A DNA stretch of 64,000 bases from Sambucus nigra (Eukaryota > Streptophyta > Magnoliopsida > Dipsacales > Adoxaceae): positions 77,498,751-77,562,750 of the forward strand of contig OX422223.1 in the NCBI GenBank assembly GCA_949130495.1, written 5' to 3'. The position numbers and the translations under genes are program-made. Below the pieces are notes generated by a model. The model did not search any database. It was not told the DNA's origin and saw only the letters and a list, made by a program, of their open reading frames with translations. This document shows, in pieces, positions 33,616 to 45,307 of the stretch; position 1 is the first letter of the stretch; each line of letters starts with the position of its first letter.

Positions 33616-35370
33616 ATGGACAACTCTGAGAGTAGTACCTGAAATGAAGGTAACACTACCATCCCATCTAATTCACCTACGACAGACAACTTAAATGGAA
33701 TTCTTGCCGGTATTATCAGGGATCAATATGCCATGCATGAAACCATGAGGTATTTGGCTCAATCAATACTAGCCAAGTTTCTAGATTTTGTAAAGAAAAA
33801 TACAATTCCTTATCTGAAGAGAGAAATGCCACCTCAGACTCCTAGGCATAGCCGATATAGCTATTCCAGATCTTCACATGATAGGTCTTACCGTCCAGGA
33901 GTAAGTTCATCGATCAGATCCACTGAATTCTATGAAGACTATTATTTTTCTCCTGAAAGACCAAGCATTTTGGAAAGATTGAACAAAGCTTTGCCATTTG
34001 ATCATTTGGGACACAGAGTAAATAAGAATCATCCTAGATAGTTATCCAGAACCAATGAACACTCAACTGAACATCATGAGGCCTTAATTAGATCTATATC
34101 AAGAATTCGACCATCTGTGCATGATGAACAAACTTCTTAGGAAGAGCGCTCAGCATAAACACATGTTTGGGTCGGACAAGCTGCTTCACACAGATCTGAT
34201 GCAGGAAATCCTTCATGGAAAGAATCAATACAACAATTAGAAGATAGGCTGGGAGAAATGGCCTCCATTGCAACGAAATTTTGTCAAGGGGTCTCCCTTA
34301 ATTCAGGTAATTTTTTATTGCCAACTCCATCCATGTTTAAAACTCCAGTAGTACCCCTAAATATGATGGTAAAACTGACCTAGTTTTACACATTGAGCAC
34401 TATCAGGCTGTAGTTGACATATATTCAGTTCCTGATGAAATGAGATGCAGAGCTTTTTCAAGTACCATTACTGGTTCAGCCCAAATATGGTACAATAACT
34501 AGTTCCGTCCAAATATGGTACAATAACTTTCCCTGAGGCCAAATTACCAAATTCAATCAGTTTATCGAGCTGTTCATCAACAACTTCTGTTTTGGGGCTA
34601 AGCGAGTTAAGAGAGTAGCCCATCTCCTAAGTGTCAAGCAACGAGCAAGGGAAACCACCAGAAAATATATCAATCATTTTAACAACGAGAAACTAGAAGT
34701 GGTTGATTATGAAGAGAAAACAACCATCACCACTTTAATAAGGGGATCACTTCCAGAAAAGATATACTATGCTTTGGCCAAAGATCATCCTAAAACCATG
34801 AATGAAATCATGGCTAAGGTAGGAAAAAATTTGAATGCCGAGGAAGTAATGGATGCAAAGAAAAGTCCTGCCACTAAGTCTGAAAAGAAGGAGTAGAAAC
34901 AGAAGAAAGATAATAAGCCCAAAAAATATGGAGAATATACTCCATTGATGATCCATATTCACCATATCCTGGAGGAAATTAAGCATAATAAAGATTTAAG
35001 ATGGCTCAAGAAGCTGAGGGCACCACCCAACATGAGGTATAAATCTAAATATTATGAGTTCCATAAGGATCATGGCCACATGATTTATAACTGAATCGAT
35101 TTAAACTATAAAGTAGAATCCCTCATTCGTCGAGGAAAGCTGAACAAATTTGTTGATCGGCGAGAAAGTAGAAAAATAGGAGGAAGGTCAAATTCTCCTT
35201 ATAAAACCAGAGAAGAAAGGAATAGAAACCAAGAAGATGGATATGAACATGATCCCCATCTATCGAAAATGCCAAAGCAACCAGAACTTGAGGTAGTTAT
35301 GATAAGTTTCGGTTCTTTTGATTATCATGTCATTACAGGTGGAGATGCAGGAGGCGGAGATCAAACTGCA
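33616..35370 (+). pseudogene. Element B gag
   Basis: From ATG 33616, with stops and frame changes, the N-terminal region (YAMHETMRYLAQSIL, Ser/Arg-rich stretch, ERLNKALPFDHLG) is followed by LEDRLGEMAS and LPTPSMFKTP. The capsid segment (about 34350-34900) continues with YEEKTTITTLIRGSLPEKIY and PKTMNEIMAKVGKNLNAEE. At about 35047-35100 lies the Tat-type knuckle FHKDHGHMIYN, whose cysteines have become Tyr and a TGA stop. It then ends as ESLIRRGKLNKFV. Frame breaks occur near 34040, 34360-34700 and 35090. A tandem duplication of ccaaatatggtacaataact (34482-34529) is a local defect. Confidence 0.75.
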
Positions 35371-35385
35371 TAGAGAAAGGCCTAC

Positions 35386-35867
35386 TTGAATGAATCACAT
35401 GCCTGCTCTTATATAAAACGAATCAATCTAAATTATGATGATCCGCTAAAAAAGTCAATAAAGACAAATTGGTTATTAGCTTTTCCAAAAATGATCTCTC
35501 TGGGGTACTATATCCTCATGATGACCCGTTGGTTGTCAAGTTTAGAATTGAAGAAGTCATCATTGCTAGGGTTCTGATAGATAAAGGAATCTTGACTGAT
35601 ATCATGTTCTATCCCTGCTTTCAGAATTTAGGATTGAAACTTAGCCAACTGGAACCATACCACAGGCCACTGATAGGTTTTTTAGGAGAAAAGGTCTATC
35701 CCCTTGGGATAGTTAAGCTAGAAGTGTTTTTCGGTACTTGGCCAATAAGCCCTAGCGAAAAGATTCATTTCTTTATTATGGATACAAATGTTCAGTCTTC
35801 TTACAATGTGATCCTCGACAGAGTAGAACTAAAAAAATTTCAAACTGTACTATCCACAGTTCATTAG
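35386..35867 (+). pseudogene. Element B aspartic protease
   Basis: The active-site block reads ARVLIDKGILTDIMFY (about 35565-35612). The family normally has D-x-G-S-S here, so the catalytic Asp and Gly remain but the Ser is lost. The flap and C-terminal part (YPLGIVKLEVFFGTWP, FFIMDTNVQSSYNVILDR) are in one 132-codon frame. The protease would release gag and pol proteins from the polyprotein. Element A lacks this segment completely. Confidence 0.75.
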
Positions 35868-36059
35868 TGTTTGAAGTTCCCTACTCACTTTTGGGTTGGT
35901 GTCGTGAAATGTGACCAAAAGGTGGCCAGAGAATACTATTACTCTTCGGCCGAGTAAGAAGATTTTGTTGATTTGAATAAAAAGACCACCACCTACCAAG
36001 TAGACACTACGAAGCTCAACAGTGAATCAGATGTTGATATTATGGATCCCCGAGATAAA

Positions 36060-37610
36060 ACATATCTAGTCAAATACAGATTGTAGAAGCCACCGAAAAC
36101 ATAATCTTAGATGATGACAAACTGGAGAGAACCACGCAGATCAGCTTCACATTGGATCCACTCCTCAAACAAGAATCGATTGCATTCTTAAGAGAGCGAA
36201 GGAATGTATTCTCTTGGAGTCATGAGGATATGCCTCACATTGATCCCAACTTCCTCTGTAATGATCTTAATATTAATAAGTATGCCAAGACGATCAAACA
36301 AAGGCGCAACGTGTTCAGTCCATAGAAAAACCAAGCCATATAGGAAGAGGTGGAGAAACTAAAAAATGCCCAATTCATTAAGGATGTCAAATATCCAGCA
36401 TGGTTGGCCAATGTCGTGATCGTGAAAAATAAAAATGATAAGTGGAGAATGTGTATAGATTTTACTGATCTTAATAAAGCTTGCCCAAAGGACCGCTTTC
36501 CTCTGCCCAGAATTCATCAGTTAGTAGATGCCACAACTAGACATGAGTGTTGAGTTTCATGGATGCTTATTCCAACTATAACCAAATCAAAATGAAACCA
36601 GAGGACAAAGAAATCGCCTCTTTCATTACCAACTGAGAAACTTTTTGCTACTATGTAATGCCCTTCGGGCTTAAAAAACCTAGAGCAACGTACTAGTGGT
36701 TGGTCAAAAAGGTATTTGAGTACCATATTAGGAAAAATATGGAATTTTATATAGATGATATGTTGACTAATCGCAAGAAATATTTAGATCATATAAAGGA
36801 CCTCAATTAGACTTTCGACCAGCTGAAAAAAGCATTAAATGAAGTTAAATCCGACCAAGTGTGTGTTTGGTGTGCAGGAGGGAATGCTCCTCGGCTTTAT
36901 AGTAAATCAAATAGAAATTGAAGCTAATCCAGCTAAAATCAAATATCTGATAGAGATGCAGTCACCGACTTGTAAAGAAGATGTTCAGAAACTTACTGGT
37001 AGAGTAGCTACTTTAAGCCGGTTTGTTTCTCGAGCAACATATAGGATTTTACCATTCTTCAAGGTGCTTAGAAAGACATTTAAGTGGAATATAGAGTGTG
37101 AAGAAGAATTTCAAGAATTGAAGAAGTATCTGGAATCTTCACCATTGTTGTCCCGACCAGTCTTAGGAGAAAAATTGTTCTTGTATTTAAGTGTTTTAAA
37201 GTCCGCATTTAGCTCGACATTAGTTTAGTTGGAAAATGGGATCCAGAAACTAGTCTACTGCACCAATAAAGCATTTCGAGGAGCCAAAATGAGGTATCCA
37301 CGCTTGAAACTAGTTTACTACACCAGCTGCATGTCGATCCACGTTTCAATGTCCTTATCACTCATTGGAGCCTCCAGGTGAATAAAGACTTATTTCCAAA
37401 CACACACCATAGTAGTGTACAATGATCTACCTCTTCGATAAGTACTTCACAAACCTGAAAAGTAGGCAAGTTGATGTACTGGTTAATAGATCTGGGAGAA
37501 TATAACATCATCTATGAGCCAAGGTCATCATTGAAAGGACAAGCTTTGGAAGATTTTATTACAGAGTTTACGTATCTAGAGGTTACCGATAAACAAAACT
37601 TTCCTGTAGA
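36060..37610 (+). pseudogene. Element B reverse transcriptase and first RNase H
   Basis: The spacer IILDDDKLERTTQI leads into RT: KYPAWLANVVIVKNKNDKWR, DFTDLNKACPKDRFPLPRI, NQIKMKPEDKE and the intact catalytic block YIDDMLT (about 36750). Conserved MKLNPTKCVFGVQEGM and LTGRVATLSRFVSRAT segments follow. RNase H reads to EDFITEFTYLE (about 37600) with a scrambled stretch at 37300-37380 where lvyytS-type sequence is inserted. A 1-bp deletion near 36548 and many stops (36325, 36342, 36690 and others) inactivate it. Confidence 0.88.
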
Positions 37611-37754
37611 GTAGACTTCTTCGGAAGAGCTTACCTCAAAAGCAAGCCAAAGTCGTAGACGACCTACGTAAATCATCTCGCATTTAAGATATGGCTCAGA
37701 AGTATGCAGAAGAAAGTAAGAAGACATTCTACCATGGAGTTATGTCTGTAGAAA

Positions 37755-38165
37755 GCTTTAATAGTGATATTCCATTATGGAACTTATATGTGCATGGATC
37801 TTCATACGCAACTTGTAGTGGAGCAGGTATCATACTTAATACTCCATAAAATATTGATGTTGAATATTCCCTTAGGTTTCAATTTAAGGCATCAAATAAT
37901 AAAGTTGAGTACGAAGCTTTGATAGTCGGACTAGAATTAGCCCATTCATGAGGCACCAAGCAAAGTAGTGGCGCACAGTTATTCACAGTTGGTTTTTAAC
38001 CAAGTGCTTTATCTAAACGGATTTAAGGGAGAGTTGATGACTAGATACTTGACCAGGGCAATGGAAGTTATTTCCAAATTTCCATGCGTGTAAATGAATA
38101 GGATACCAAGGATAACTAACACCCGAGCTGGTGCATTTGATCCGCTAGCTTCAAAATAATAATAG
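37755..38165 (+). pseudogene. Element B second (Tat-type) RNase H
   Basis: WNLYVHGSSYATCSGAG shows the first catalytic block with Asp changed to His. NNKVEYEALIVGLELA follows as the second block. Later blocks are out of frame but can be traced to about 38165. The position between the first RNase H and integrase is the Tat arrangement seen also in A and C. Confidence 0.75.
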
Positions 38166-38219
38166 ATTTCAGGATAAGCATTACAATTGAGATCTTGGGA
38201 AGCAGTAGCATAGATTAGG

Positions 38220-38596
38220 ATCTAATGATCAGTTTCATTACTGTAGATTTGGGACCTTCCTGGATGGATCCGATTAGAGCTTACATCGAAGAAGGAACCC
38301 TACCAACTTATCCCAAAGAAGAAAAAAGGCTCCGATACAAAGCTACTAGATATGTGTTGGATAAAGGAGTCTTATACAAAAAGGGATTTACTATTTCATT
38401 AATACGCTGTGTCCATCCATTGTAAGTTGAGGACTTGATGAAGGAGGTGCATGAAGGTTCTTGTGGAGCTCATTAAGCTGGTCAGTCATTACTCCAACGA
38501 ATTAACACACAGGGATACTACTGGCCAACTATGAGGGAAGACTATAGGGCCTTGCGAGAGTTCCAAAAGTTTCATGCAATTCACAAAGCACCCAAC
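38220..38596 (+). pseudogene. Element B integrase, N-terminal fragment
   Basis: DLGPSWMDPIRAYIEEGTLP and RYKATRYVLDKGVLYKKGF form the linker before integrase. EVHEGSCGAH and GYYWPTMREDY begin the HHCC zinc-binding domain, and the reading ends within it at 38596, where element E is inserted. The catalytic core should lie beyond the window. Confidence 0.85.
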
Positions 38597-39382
38597 TGAA
38601 ATAACCTAAACACCATAACGTGTTTTAGTTAATAAATAAAACTCTAACCCTTTTAAAACAGTTTAGAAACTTTCATTGAAATTGTTTCACACAACCAAAT
38701 ACAAATTTGCAATACTGTTGCTCAAATAAAAGGATTTAGAATGGGATGAGAAAAGCAGAATGTGACAGAGTATTTGTTCTCGAGGAAACCACCAAAATGG
38801 AAAACCCCGTGTTCTTTAGTGCTAGGACAACTCACACACCCAAGTCCACTATTACCAATTATTAATTACAGATTACAGTCTTATAAGTGTACAATGATTT
38901 AAACTAAGAACATACAAACCGTACACCCAGCCTAGTCTAAATACAACCCCACTGACTGAAAATTAAAAAACCATCAATACCCAGGTAGTGACAACATGAA
39001 ATCAGTGAAGTTGTGCAACACATGGAATTAATAATAAGTTTTTTTTTAATCAAAACTTAAAAAAATACTATTTTGTTTATAAAATAAGATTAAACACACA
39101 CGAGATTTTATCTAATTTTACTTAAGAAAAATAATAACAGTTTGTGATTAAATAAAAAAATAGGAGCAGATGAAAAGTCCACACTCACAAAGAAGTATAT
39201 CTAAGGGGGTTTTTCACAAGCCAAACACACACTAACTCAACACTGATTTGTTTTAAACACACAAATAATGGTCCTGATAATGTTACCAAATAAAAGGTTA
39301 AACATATTAAGGAATCGAGTTTAAGAAATCAGTCAACAAAAAATAACTTAAACCCAGAACAGTGAGCAAAAAGAAACTTTAG

Positions 39383-39414
<32 letters not shown>

Positions 39415-40510
39415 TTAACTCGAGAATTAGTAAGAAAACAGAACTTTAGCTAGATCAAGGACTTTATGAAACTTAAAGTTTAAATAAATACATATCTGAT
39501 ACGGATATATATATATAAAGAGGGTTAGAAAAACCTCACAATGGAAGCTAAAAAAAAATTTAGTAGAAAGGATCAACAAAAAGGATATGTTAGGTCGTGA
39601 CCAAGGTTCCAAACAACAAGGCTCTAAGAAACAACCAGTATGCCTAAGAAATGAACCAGCTCACAACTACAAGGATGAAACCCAACACATTTCAACTCTT
39701 TCAGCAAATACCCACTCCATAGTCTGTTCATAAACACAAACAAGAAGCACTCAAACTCACATATGTTTATGAGTTTAAAATAGAGGTGAAAATCATCTAA
39801 CATTGAAATCTCAAAGGTTCGTAAAGAATGTAGAGAGAGAAAGTGGAGAGGAAATGTGGCACCAAATCATTGAGTTTTTAGAATAAAAGCTCTAAAATTC
39901 CTAACACCCAACACCTCAAATATTTAGACACAACAAAAAGGGCCCTAGCAAGATGCAAAATAAGCCACAATCAAAAGCCCATATTCGTAAAACACCATAG
40001 GCAGTTGAGGGAAGAAAGGTAAACTCATATGAAAATGGGCAATGATGTAAATATTCAGATCCCGCTAAGGGGCAGAATGGTAAAAATAGAGGAGGCAAAA
40101 ATCCATTAACATACACGCCAAACCAGATCTTAAAAAGACCAAACACAGACCTCGAGCGTACCAATTGCCAGCCAACAAAATGGTAACAAATGAGACCAAC
40201 CAAATGACACACAAAATAAGGATTTTTTGCCATTTTAATTTTGAGATAAATATGGTTTAAATTAAACAAATTTAATGTTTAACTCAAATCTTTTATATAT
40301 ATCCCTTTTAAGAATGAAAAACAATAAATTTAAAATAAAAATTATTTTAATAGCAGAAAATAATATAAGGTGCAAAATAAATTTATACTAAAAATAACTT
40401 ATGAATTAAAGTATATAACTAGATATTGTAAAAATAATTTTAACTATAAAATGTTGATAACAGAAACAAGGTCTCAAAATTTGGACAAACAACACAGAGG
40501 TATAATTTCA
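38597..40510 (-). repeat. Element E 3' LTR (complete)
   Basis: 1914 bp with TGAAAT/ATTTCA ends in minus orientation. Its left 900 bp match 43388-44346. A run of 21 C followed by 10 A (39383-39413) stands where the other copy has only ccccctaaaac. Confidence 0.88.
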
Positions 40511-40899
40511 ATCTCCCCCATTGGACATTTTTGAGACAAAAAAATCTTTGAGACAGAATACATCACTCAACTAACAACATTTTGATTCCTTACAAAAACA
40601 ATAAAGAAGTACATAACTTAACTAACAACATTTTGCATCCTAACCAAAAATAAAAGAGTACATAACTCAACTAACAATATTTATCCCAAAGGACCATAAA
40701 AACGAACAAAAAAGTTTCAAATTCTCTCCTTGTTTGTCTCAAAGGGACAAAGGGAGGAAACTAAAAGAAAATTAAGCTCAAACATTGATACTCCTTATTT
40801 GATAACCTAATTCATCTTTCTTAATCCATCTTGTGCTAAAATTTGGAGAAACATTTTTCATATAGGCATAACTAGAAACAAATTAGGGACGATTTGAAA

Positions 40900-41709
40900 C
40901 AAAGTGTGATTTTAAAGAGATCCTGGGCAAATTATTAACACTACTTTGTTGACAATTTAAGCGCTTATAATAGAATTTTCCTAAATGACCCGTTTTAAGA
41001 CAAAAATTGCCTTTATAAACCTGCCTAACATTCAACTTACTATTACTAGAAATATGATTTTTCTTAACATTCTTAGTTTTTCAAGTTAGATTCAAACGCT
41101 TAAAACAAAACTGTTCCAAGTGTCCAAATTTAGAACAAAAGTGGCAATGAAAACATTTCTTTTAGCACACTTGACATCATTACACTTTGTGTGCTGACTT
41201 TTACCTCCAAAATTCCTATTTAAATTCAGCTTTGTATAACAAAATTTCTCTAAATGTTCTATTTCAGAACAAAGGTTACACTAAAAATCGGGTTTCGCAT
41301 TCTTAATATTCCCAACATTTTGAACTTGCCTAACTTTGCCTAAATCAGTTTTACTTTGTCCTAATTTCTTAAAGCATAATGTTTCTAAGTGTCCAGTTTT
41401 GTAGTAAAAATTACATGAAAACACGGGTTTAGAAAAAGTAGAACAACCCTCTTTTTCAACATATTTATAAGACATCTTAATTTCAGTTAAATCAGGAAAT
41501 TGTTCCTTAGAGTTGACAAAATTGGTTACATCAAATTCTTTTCCCTCAAAACCAATCCCTTTTATAGGAATAGAATCACAATAAGAGTTGGTTAGGTCAT
41601 AACATTTATTCTGATTAATAGTCTTGACTGCATCACCAACATTCCAACAACTCTTTAACTTTTTTAAAGTGACCTCTAGTTCCATTTTACATTCATCGTA
41701 TTCATTCAA
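40900..41709 (-). pseudogene. Element E zinc-knuckle array protein
   Basis: Read leftward, the segment begins with a helix-rich stretch (MNEYDECKMELEVTLKKLKS) and then has four CX2CX4HX4C-type blocks about 130 bp apart: CNFYYKTGHLETLC (near 41415), CNLCSEIEHLEKFC (41280-41239), CHFCSKFGHLEQFC (near 41146) and GNFCLKTGHLGKFY (near 41017). Each is followed by a F/Y-K-R/K-L tail. The second and third are intact knuckles; the first and last have lost one or two cysteines. A TAG at 41281 and a frameshift near 41140 separate them. CCHC knuckles of gag bind nucleic acid. Having four in tandem, beyond the one at the end of the capsid frame, is unusual. It ends with a RWIKKDELGY-like phrase near 40830. 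Confidence 0.7.
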
Positions 41710-41769
41710 AACAACCTTAAGTTCAATCTGAGAATCATCAAATTTAAATAAAAATTCCTTGTTTTTAAT

Positions 41770-42234
41770 TTATAGAGAGTGCTTAAGTTGAATTAACATG
41801 CCAATTATTTTCTCTAGAAATGAAACATCATTTTGAAGTTCACCTACTTGAAAAATAGTTTCTTCAGTTATAGACCAGATTTGATTGTTTAAAATGTCAT
41901 TTTTAGCCATCAATCTAGAATTAATTTGACTTAAATCAGTGCAGTCCTCAATTGTGTTATCAGGATAGTTATTAATCACACATCCTTCTAAACTGACAGA
42001 ATCGTCTACAATTTCAGATTCATCAACATCATAAAAAATACTACCAATATGAGATGAGGAAGCTGTTGCAGTTGGGATAGTTTGAGCTTGTAAGACATGA
42101 GAAAAATTCATAAAGTCTAACTCACAATTATCTACATGCAAATCAAAATCATCAGAAATAATAAATAATCTATCAAAAATGTTCTCAGACTTAATAGCAC
42201 AAAAGCATGCAAAAGCCATAAAGTTTTTATTCAC
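41770..42234 (-). pseudogene. Element E gag, middle coiled-coil segment
   Basis: This 154-codon frame starts MNKNFMAFACFCAIKSEN, is acidic (DDFDLHVDNCELDF, DVDESEIVDD) and ends in a predicted helix (VGELQNDVSFLEKIIGML). It lies between the capsid frame and the knuckle array and was probably one continuous gag with them. The equivalent acidic and coiled-coil part occurs in element F at 23860-24117. No enzymatic motif. Confidence 0.6.
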
Positions 42235-42290
42235 TTTATCATTGTCACTATCAGAAATATATCCCCAAGTTTTAGAAATATGGGCTTTAT

Positions 42291-43292
42291 TTAAAGATTA
42301 CCCTTTTGATTTGGTAAATCATCTATTAGCATAGTGACCAAAGTTATTACATTTCTTACTTTGAATATGACTAATATCTTTGGTAGGATTAATAAAATCA
42401 TTTGGTTTCTTCTCAAATTGTTTATCAAAAGACCTATGAGTATAACTAGGTTGATCTTCTCTTGAAGCAACATTGTTTCTAAACTTGACAAAATTTTAAA
42501 GTGATTAGAAAATAAATCAATTCCTTTGTCCAAAGATTCGAGAGTAATGATAGAATCATCAATATTTGAGAAGGAAGAAGAAAAAATAAGATTATTTACA
42601 TTTGATCTAAAATTCAGTATACTTTGTGCAAGAACTTTTACTCTTTGTTCATCTCTAAGGTAGTTTTGTAGTTCTAAATCTTTAAGTTTACTACACAAAA
42701 GACGAGGGGTATAACTATCTAAATTATCACCTATAGTATGGGAAATTAAGTCAAAACTCTTAGGAAGAGACCTAAGGATTTTATCACATATTTCAGAATC
42801 ACTATAAACAACACCATTAGCATGTGACTGATTAATAATATCTTGCAAATTAAGGTAAAAATCATCAAATTTCTCGTTATCTTTCATAAAAAGAGAATCA
42901 TACATTCTAACTAGCATTCGAGACTTAGCTCTTTTAACCCTAGAGTGTCCTTCATGAGTTCTCATTAGAATGTACCAAGCCTCTTTCGATGAGGTGCAAG
43001 ATGAAATTCTTTTAAATTCAGTTACATTCATTGCTTGGAAAATAGCATTTCTTCGTTTATTGTTATACTGAGAATTTAACTTTTCCTCTTTATTCCATTC
43101 GGAAAGGGGTTTTCTAACAGAAATATGGGCATCATCATCACCAACTAAATGAGTAGGAATAGAAAAATCAGTTTCAATCATATCCTATTCCTCATCTCCC
43201 AAGTGTTAGAGGTACAAAATCATTCTTACTTTCTAGTGAGCGAAGTTGTCACCATCGAACATGGGAGGACGTACGGAAGAACCATTTTGGTC
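42291..43292 (-). pseudogene. Element E gag capsid (DUF4219 plus UBN2 type)
   Basis: The N-terminal DUF4219-like part reads VRPPMFDGDNFAH, then stop codons where the family has Trp (HWKVRM and EEWDMI positions, TGG to TAG). From 43181 an uninterrupted frame has the UBN2 capsid: NAIFQAMNVTEFKRISSC, KEAWYILMRTHEG, RMLVRMYDSLFMKDNE, ILRSLPKSFD and LCSKLKDLELQ. A frameshift near 42490 leads to a knuckle relic, KKCNNFGHYANR, in which the first Cys is Ser and the last is TGA. No pol follows. The family context is Copia gag of elements with long LTRs. Confidence 0.82.
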
Positions 43293-43373
43293 ACCTATAA
43301 TAAAAAAAGAATTAAACAAAAGAGTTTAGGATCTTTTCAAAAAAAAAAAACTTTTTAAAAAGTGAATTATGAT

Positions 43374-43385
43374 GCTCTGTTACCA
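43374..43385 (-). other. Primer-binding site of element E
   Basis: On the minus strand TGGTAACAGAGC, one base from the initiator-Met-type TGGTATCAGAGC seen in F. It lies 2 bases inside the LTR end at 43388. Confidence 0.85.
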
Positions 43386-43387
43386 CT

Positions 43388-43914
43388 TGAAATAACCTAA
43401 ACACCCTAACGTGTTTTAGTTAATAAATAAGACTCTAACTCGTTTAAAAACTTTGATTGAAACTATTGTACACCCACACAACCAAATACATATATTTCTT
43501 TGATGTTGCTCAAATAAAAGGATTTAGAATGGGAAGAGAAAAAGCAGAATGTGACATAGTATTTATTCTCGAGGAAACCACTGAAATTGAAAACCCCGTG
43601 TCCTTTAGTCCCAGGACAACTCACACACCCAAGTCCATCATTACCAATTATTAATTACAGATTATAGTCTCACAAGTGTACAATGATTGAAACTAAGAAG
43701 ATACAAACCGTACACCCAACCTAGTCTAAATACAACCCCACATATTGAAAATCGGCAAACCAATAATACCCAGATAGTGACAACTTGAACTCACACACAA
43801 CTACACACCCAATACCATGAAAACAGTGAAGTTGTGCAAAAAAATATATTTAATAATAAGGATTGTTTTAATCAGAACATAAAAAATATATTATTTTATT
43901 TATAAAATAAGATT

Positions 43915-43949
<35 letters not shown>

Positions 43950-44346
43950 AGGTTTTATCTAATTTTAGTTAACAAAAATAATAATAGTTTGTGATTAAAT
44001 AAAAAATAGGAGCCGATGAAAAGTCCACACTCACAAACAAGAATATATAAGTGATTTTTGCACAAGCCAAACACACATTAACTCAACACTGACTTGTTTT
44101 AAACACACAACTGATGGTCCTGATAATGTTACCAAGTCAGAGATTAAACGTATTAAGGAATCGAGTTTAAGAAATCAATCAACAAAAAAAACTTAAACCG
44201 AGAACAGTAACCAAAAAGAAACTTTACCCCCTAAAACAACTTAACCCCGAGAATCAGTAAGCAAACAAAAATTTAGCTAGATCAAGGAGTTTACAAAACT
44301 TAATGTTTAAATAAATACAGATATGATAGCTACAGATATATATATA
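43388..44346 (-). repeat. Element E 5' LTR, partial
   Basis: It matches 38597 to about 39520 of the other LTR, including an added (AC)n run at 43917-43949, and breaks off at 44346 where TGTGAAACCCCG of G2 begins. Confidence 0.88.
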
Positions 44347-44806
44347 TGTGAAACCCCGCCTAAGAATATACTGGGCGATCACTCGTGTACCAAATTAAAA
44401 AAGGAGTCGCATATGGTTCATTCTTAGTATCACTGTCGAAAACCAAATTAATTACTAATAACGTATTAGGATAGCCTCAATTTTTTTTAACTAATCTTTT
44501 AAACAAATTAATCAATTAAAACATTCACACGGTTTATGAATAAATGAAACTGAGATGAAATAAGAATAACCGAACACTCGATTTAATAATATACAACAAA
44601 ATCGAATCTACATAAAAGGCGGTAAAAGAATAAATAAAAGTAGTTAGGTGATTAGCCCGAATGTTTATACAGTACCTCCTATCTAGATTACAAGGATATA
44701 AGCGTCTACATTAAACTTGCATGCATCCACAACTACTGCAGCAGATGTCTGACTCGAAGGAATCGTCATCCAGGCGTTCCTGTGTCTGGACACCTATATA
44801 TATATA

Positions 44807-44857
<51 letters not shown>

Positions 44858-45307
44858 CAAAAGAGAGGAAAAATAGATATACGGGTCAGAGCCCGATTTG
44901 TGAAAATATTTAGCAAGTGCATAAATACTTTATTTATGAAAAATATGTTTTATCTCATATTTGAATTGGTATCGCACTCCCATAAGATACCCCTCACCTC
45001 TCTTCTAAAAGTGCACACCTAGCGCATATCTCCTACATAATCCTAGTTAAGATACCATGCCTAACTAATCCGTTTCATCAAAACTCTAAAAATCCTAATT
45101 AACTCGAGTACTAAGGGCCAAACTTCTCCCCAGTCCCAACACTGTGCCATGTTCGGGCGTGGGGTGTCTCGTGAATCGAAATCCAAACAAGGATCCCCCT
45201 CGATACACTACTACATGGCAATGTCGATCGTCGAGATCCATTAGGCCCTCAGTACATAACGTATATATATATACATATATATATATATATAAATACATAT
45301 ACATAAC
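44347..45307. mobile_element. LTR copy G2, left part
   Basis: It starts TGTGAAACCCCGCC and aligns with G1 from 9829 (ggttcattctta, gacacctatata, gggtcagagcccga phrases). It is interrupted by element C after ATAAC (45303-45307). The last 250 bp differ from G1. Internal (TA)n lies at 44795-44856. Confidence 0.75.
44795..44856. repeat. (TA)n microsatellite inside LTR G2
   Basis: About 30 TA units with one CTA interruption, at the place equivalent to the run in G1 (10277-10349). Confidence 0.95.

Larger units (their letters stand above)
33014..38596 (+). mobile_element. Tat-type Ty3/Gypsy element B, 5' part (cut by element E)
   Basis: The 5' LTR (33014-33545, TGTTGATAC to ACATCAACA), PBS, gag, protease, RT-RNase H, second RNase H and the beginning of integrase follow in order. 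The sequence stops abruptly inside the integrase zinc-binding block at 38596, where minus-strand element E begins. The rest of integrase and the 3' LTR should lie beyond the right window edge. LTR ends, PBS and protein sequence show that B and A belong to the same family, and B keeps the capsid and protease region that A has lost. All genes carry stops and frameshifts. Confidence 0.88.
38597..44346 (-). mobile_element. Gag-only Ty1/Copia element E (SIRE-like, minus strand), in B
   Basis: In minus orientation the order is a partial 5' LTR (44346-43388), PBS TGGTAACAGAGC (43385-43374), gag, a second open segment, a zinc-knuckle array, a polypurine tract (AATGGGGGAGAT, 40522-40511) and a complete 1.9-kb 3' LTR (40510-38597). 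LTR ends are TGAAAT and ATTTCA. The interior is only 2.9 kb and has no protease, integrase, RT or RNase H. The 5' LTR is interrupted at 44347 by LTR G2, so the remaining roughly 950 bp and the right target duplicate should lie beyond the window. The left flank is CCAAC. Confidence 0.85.
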
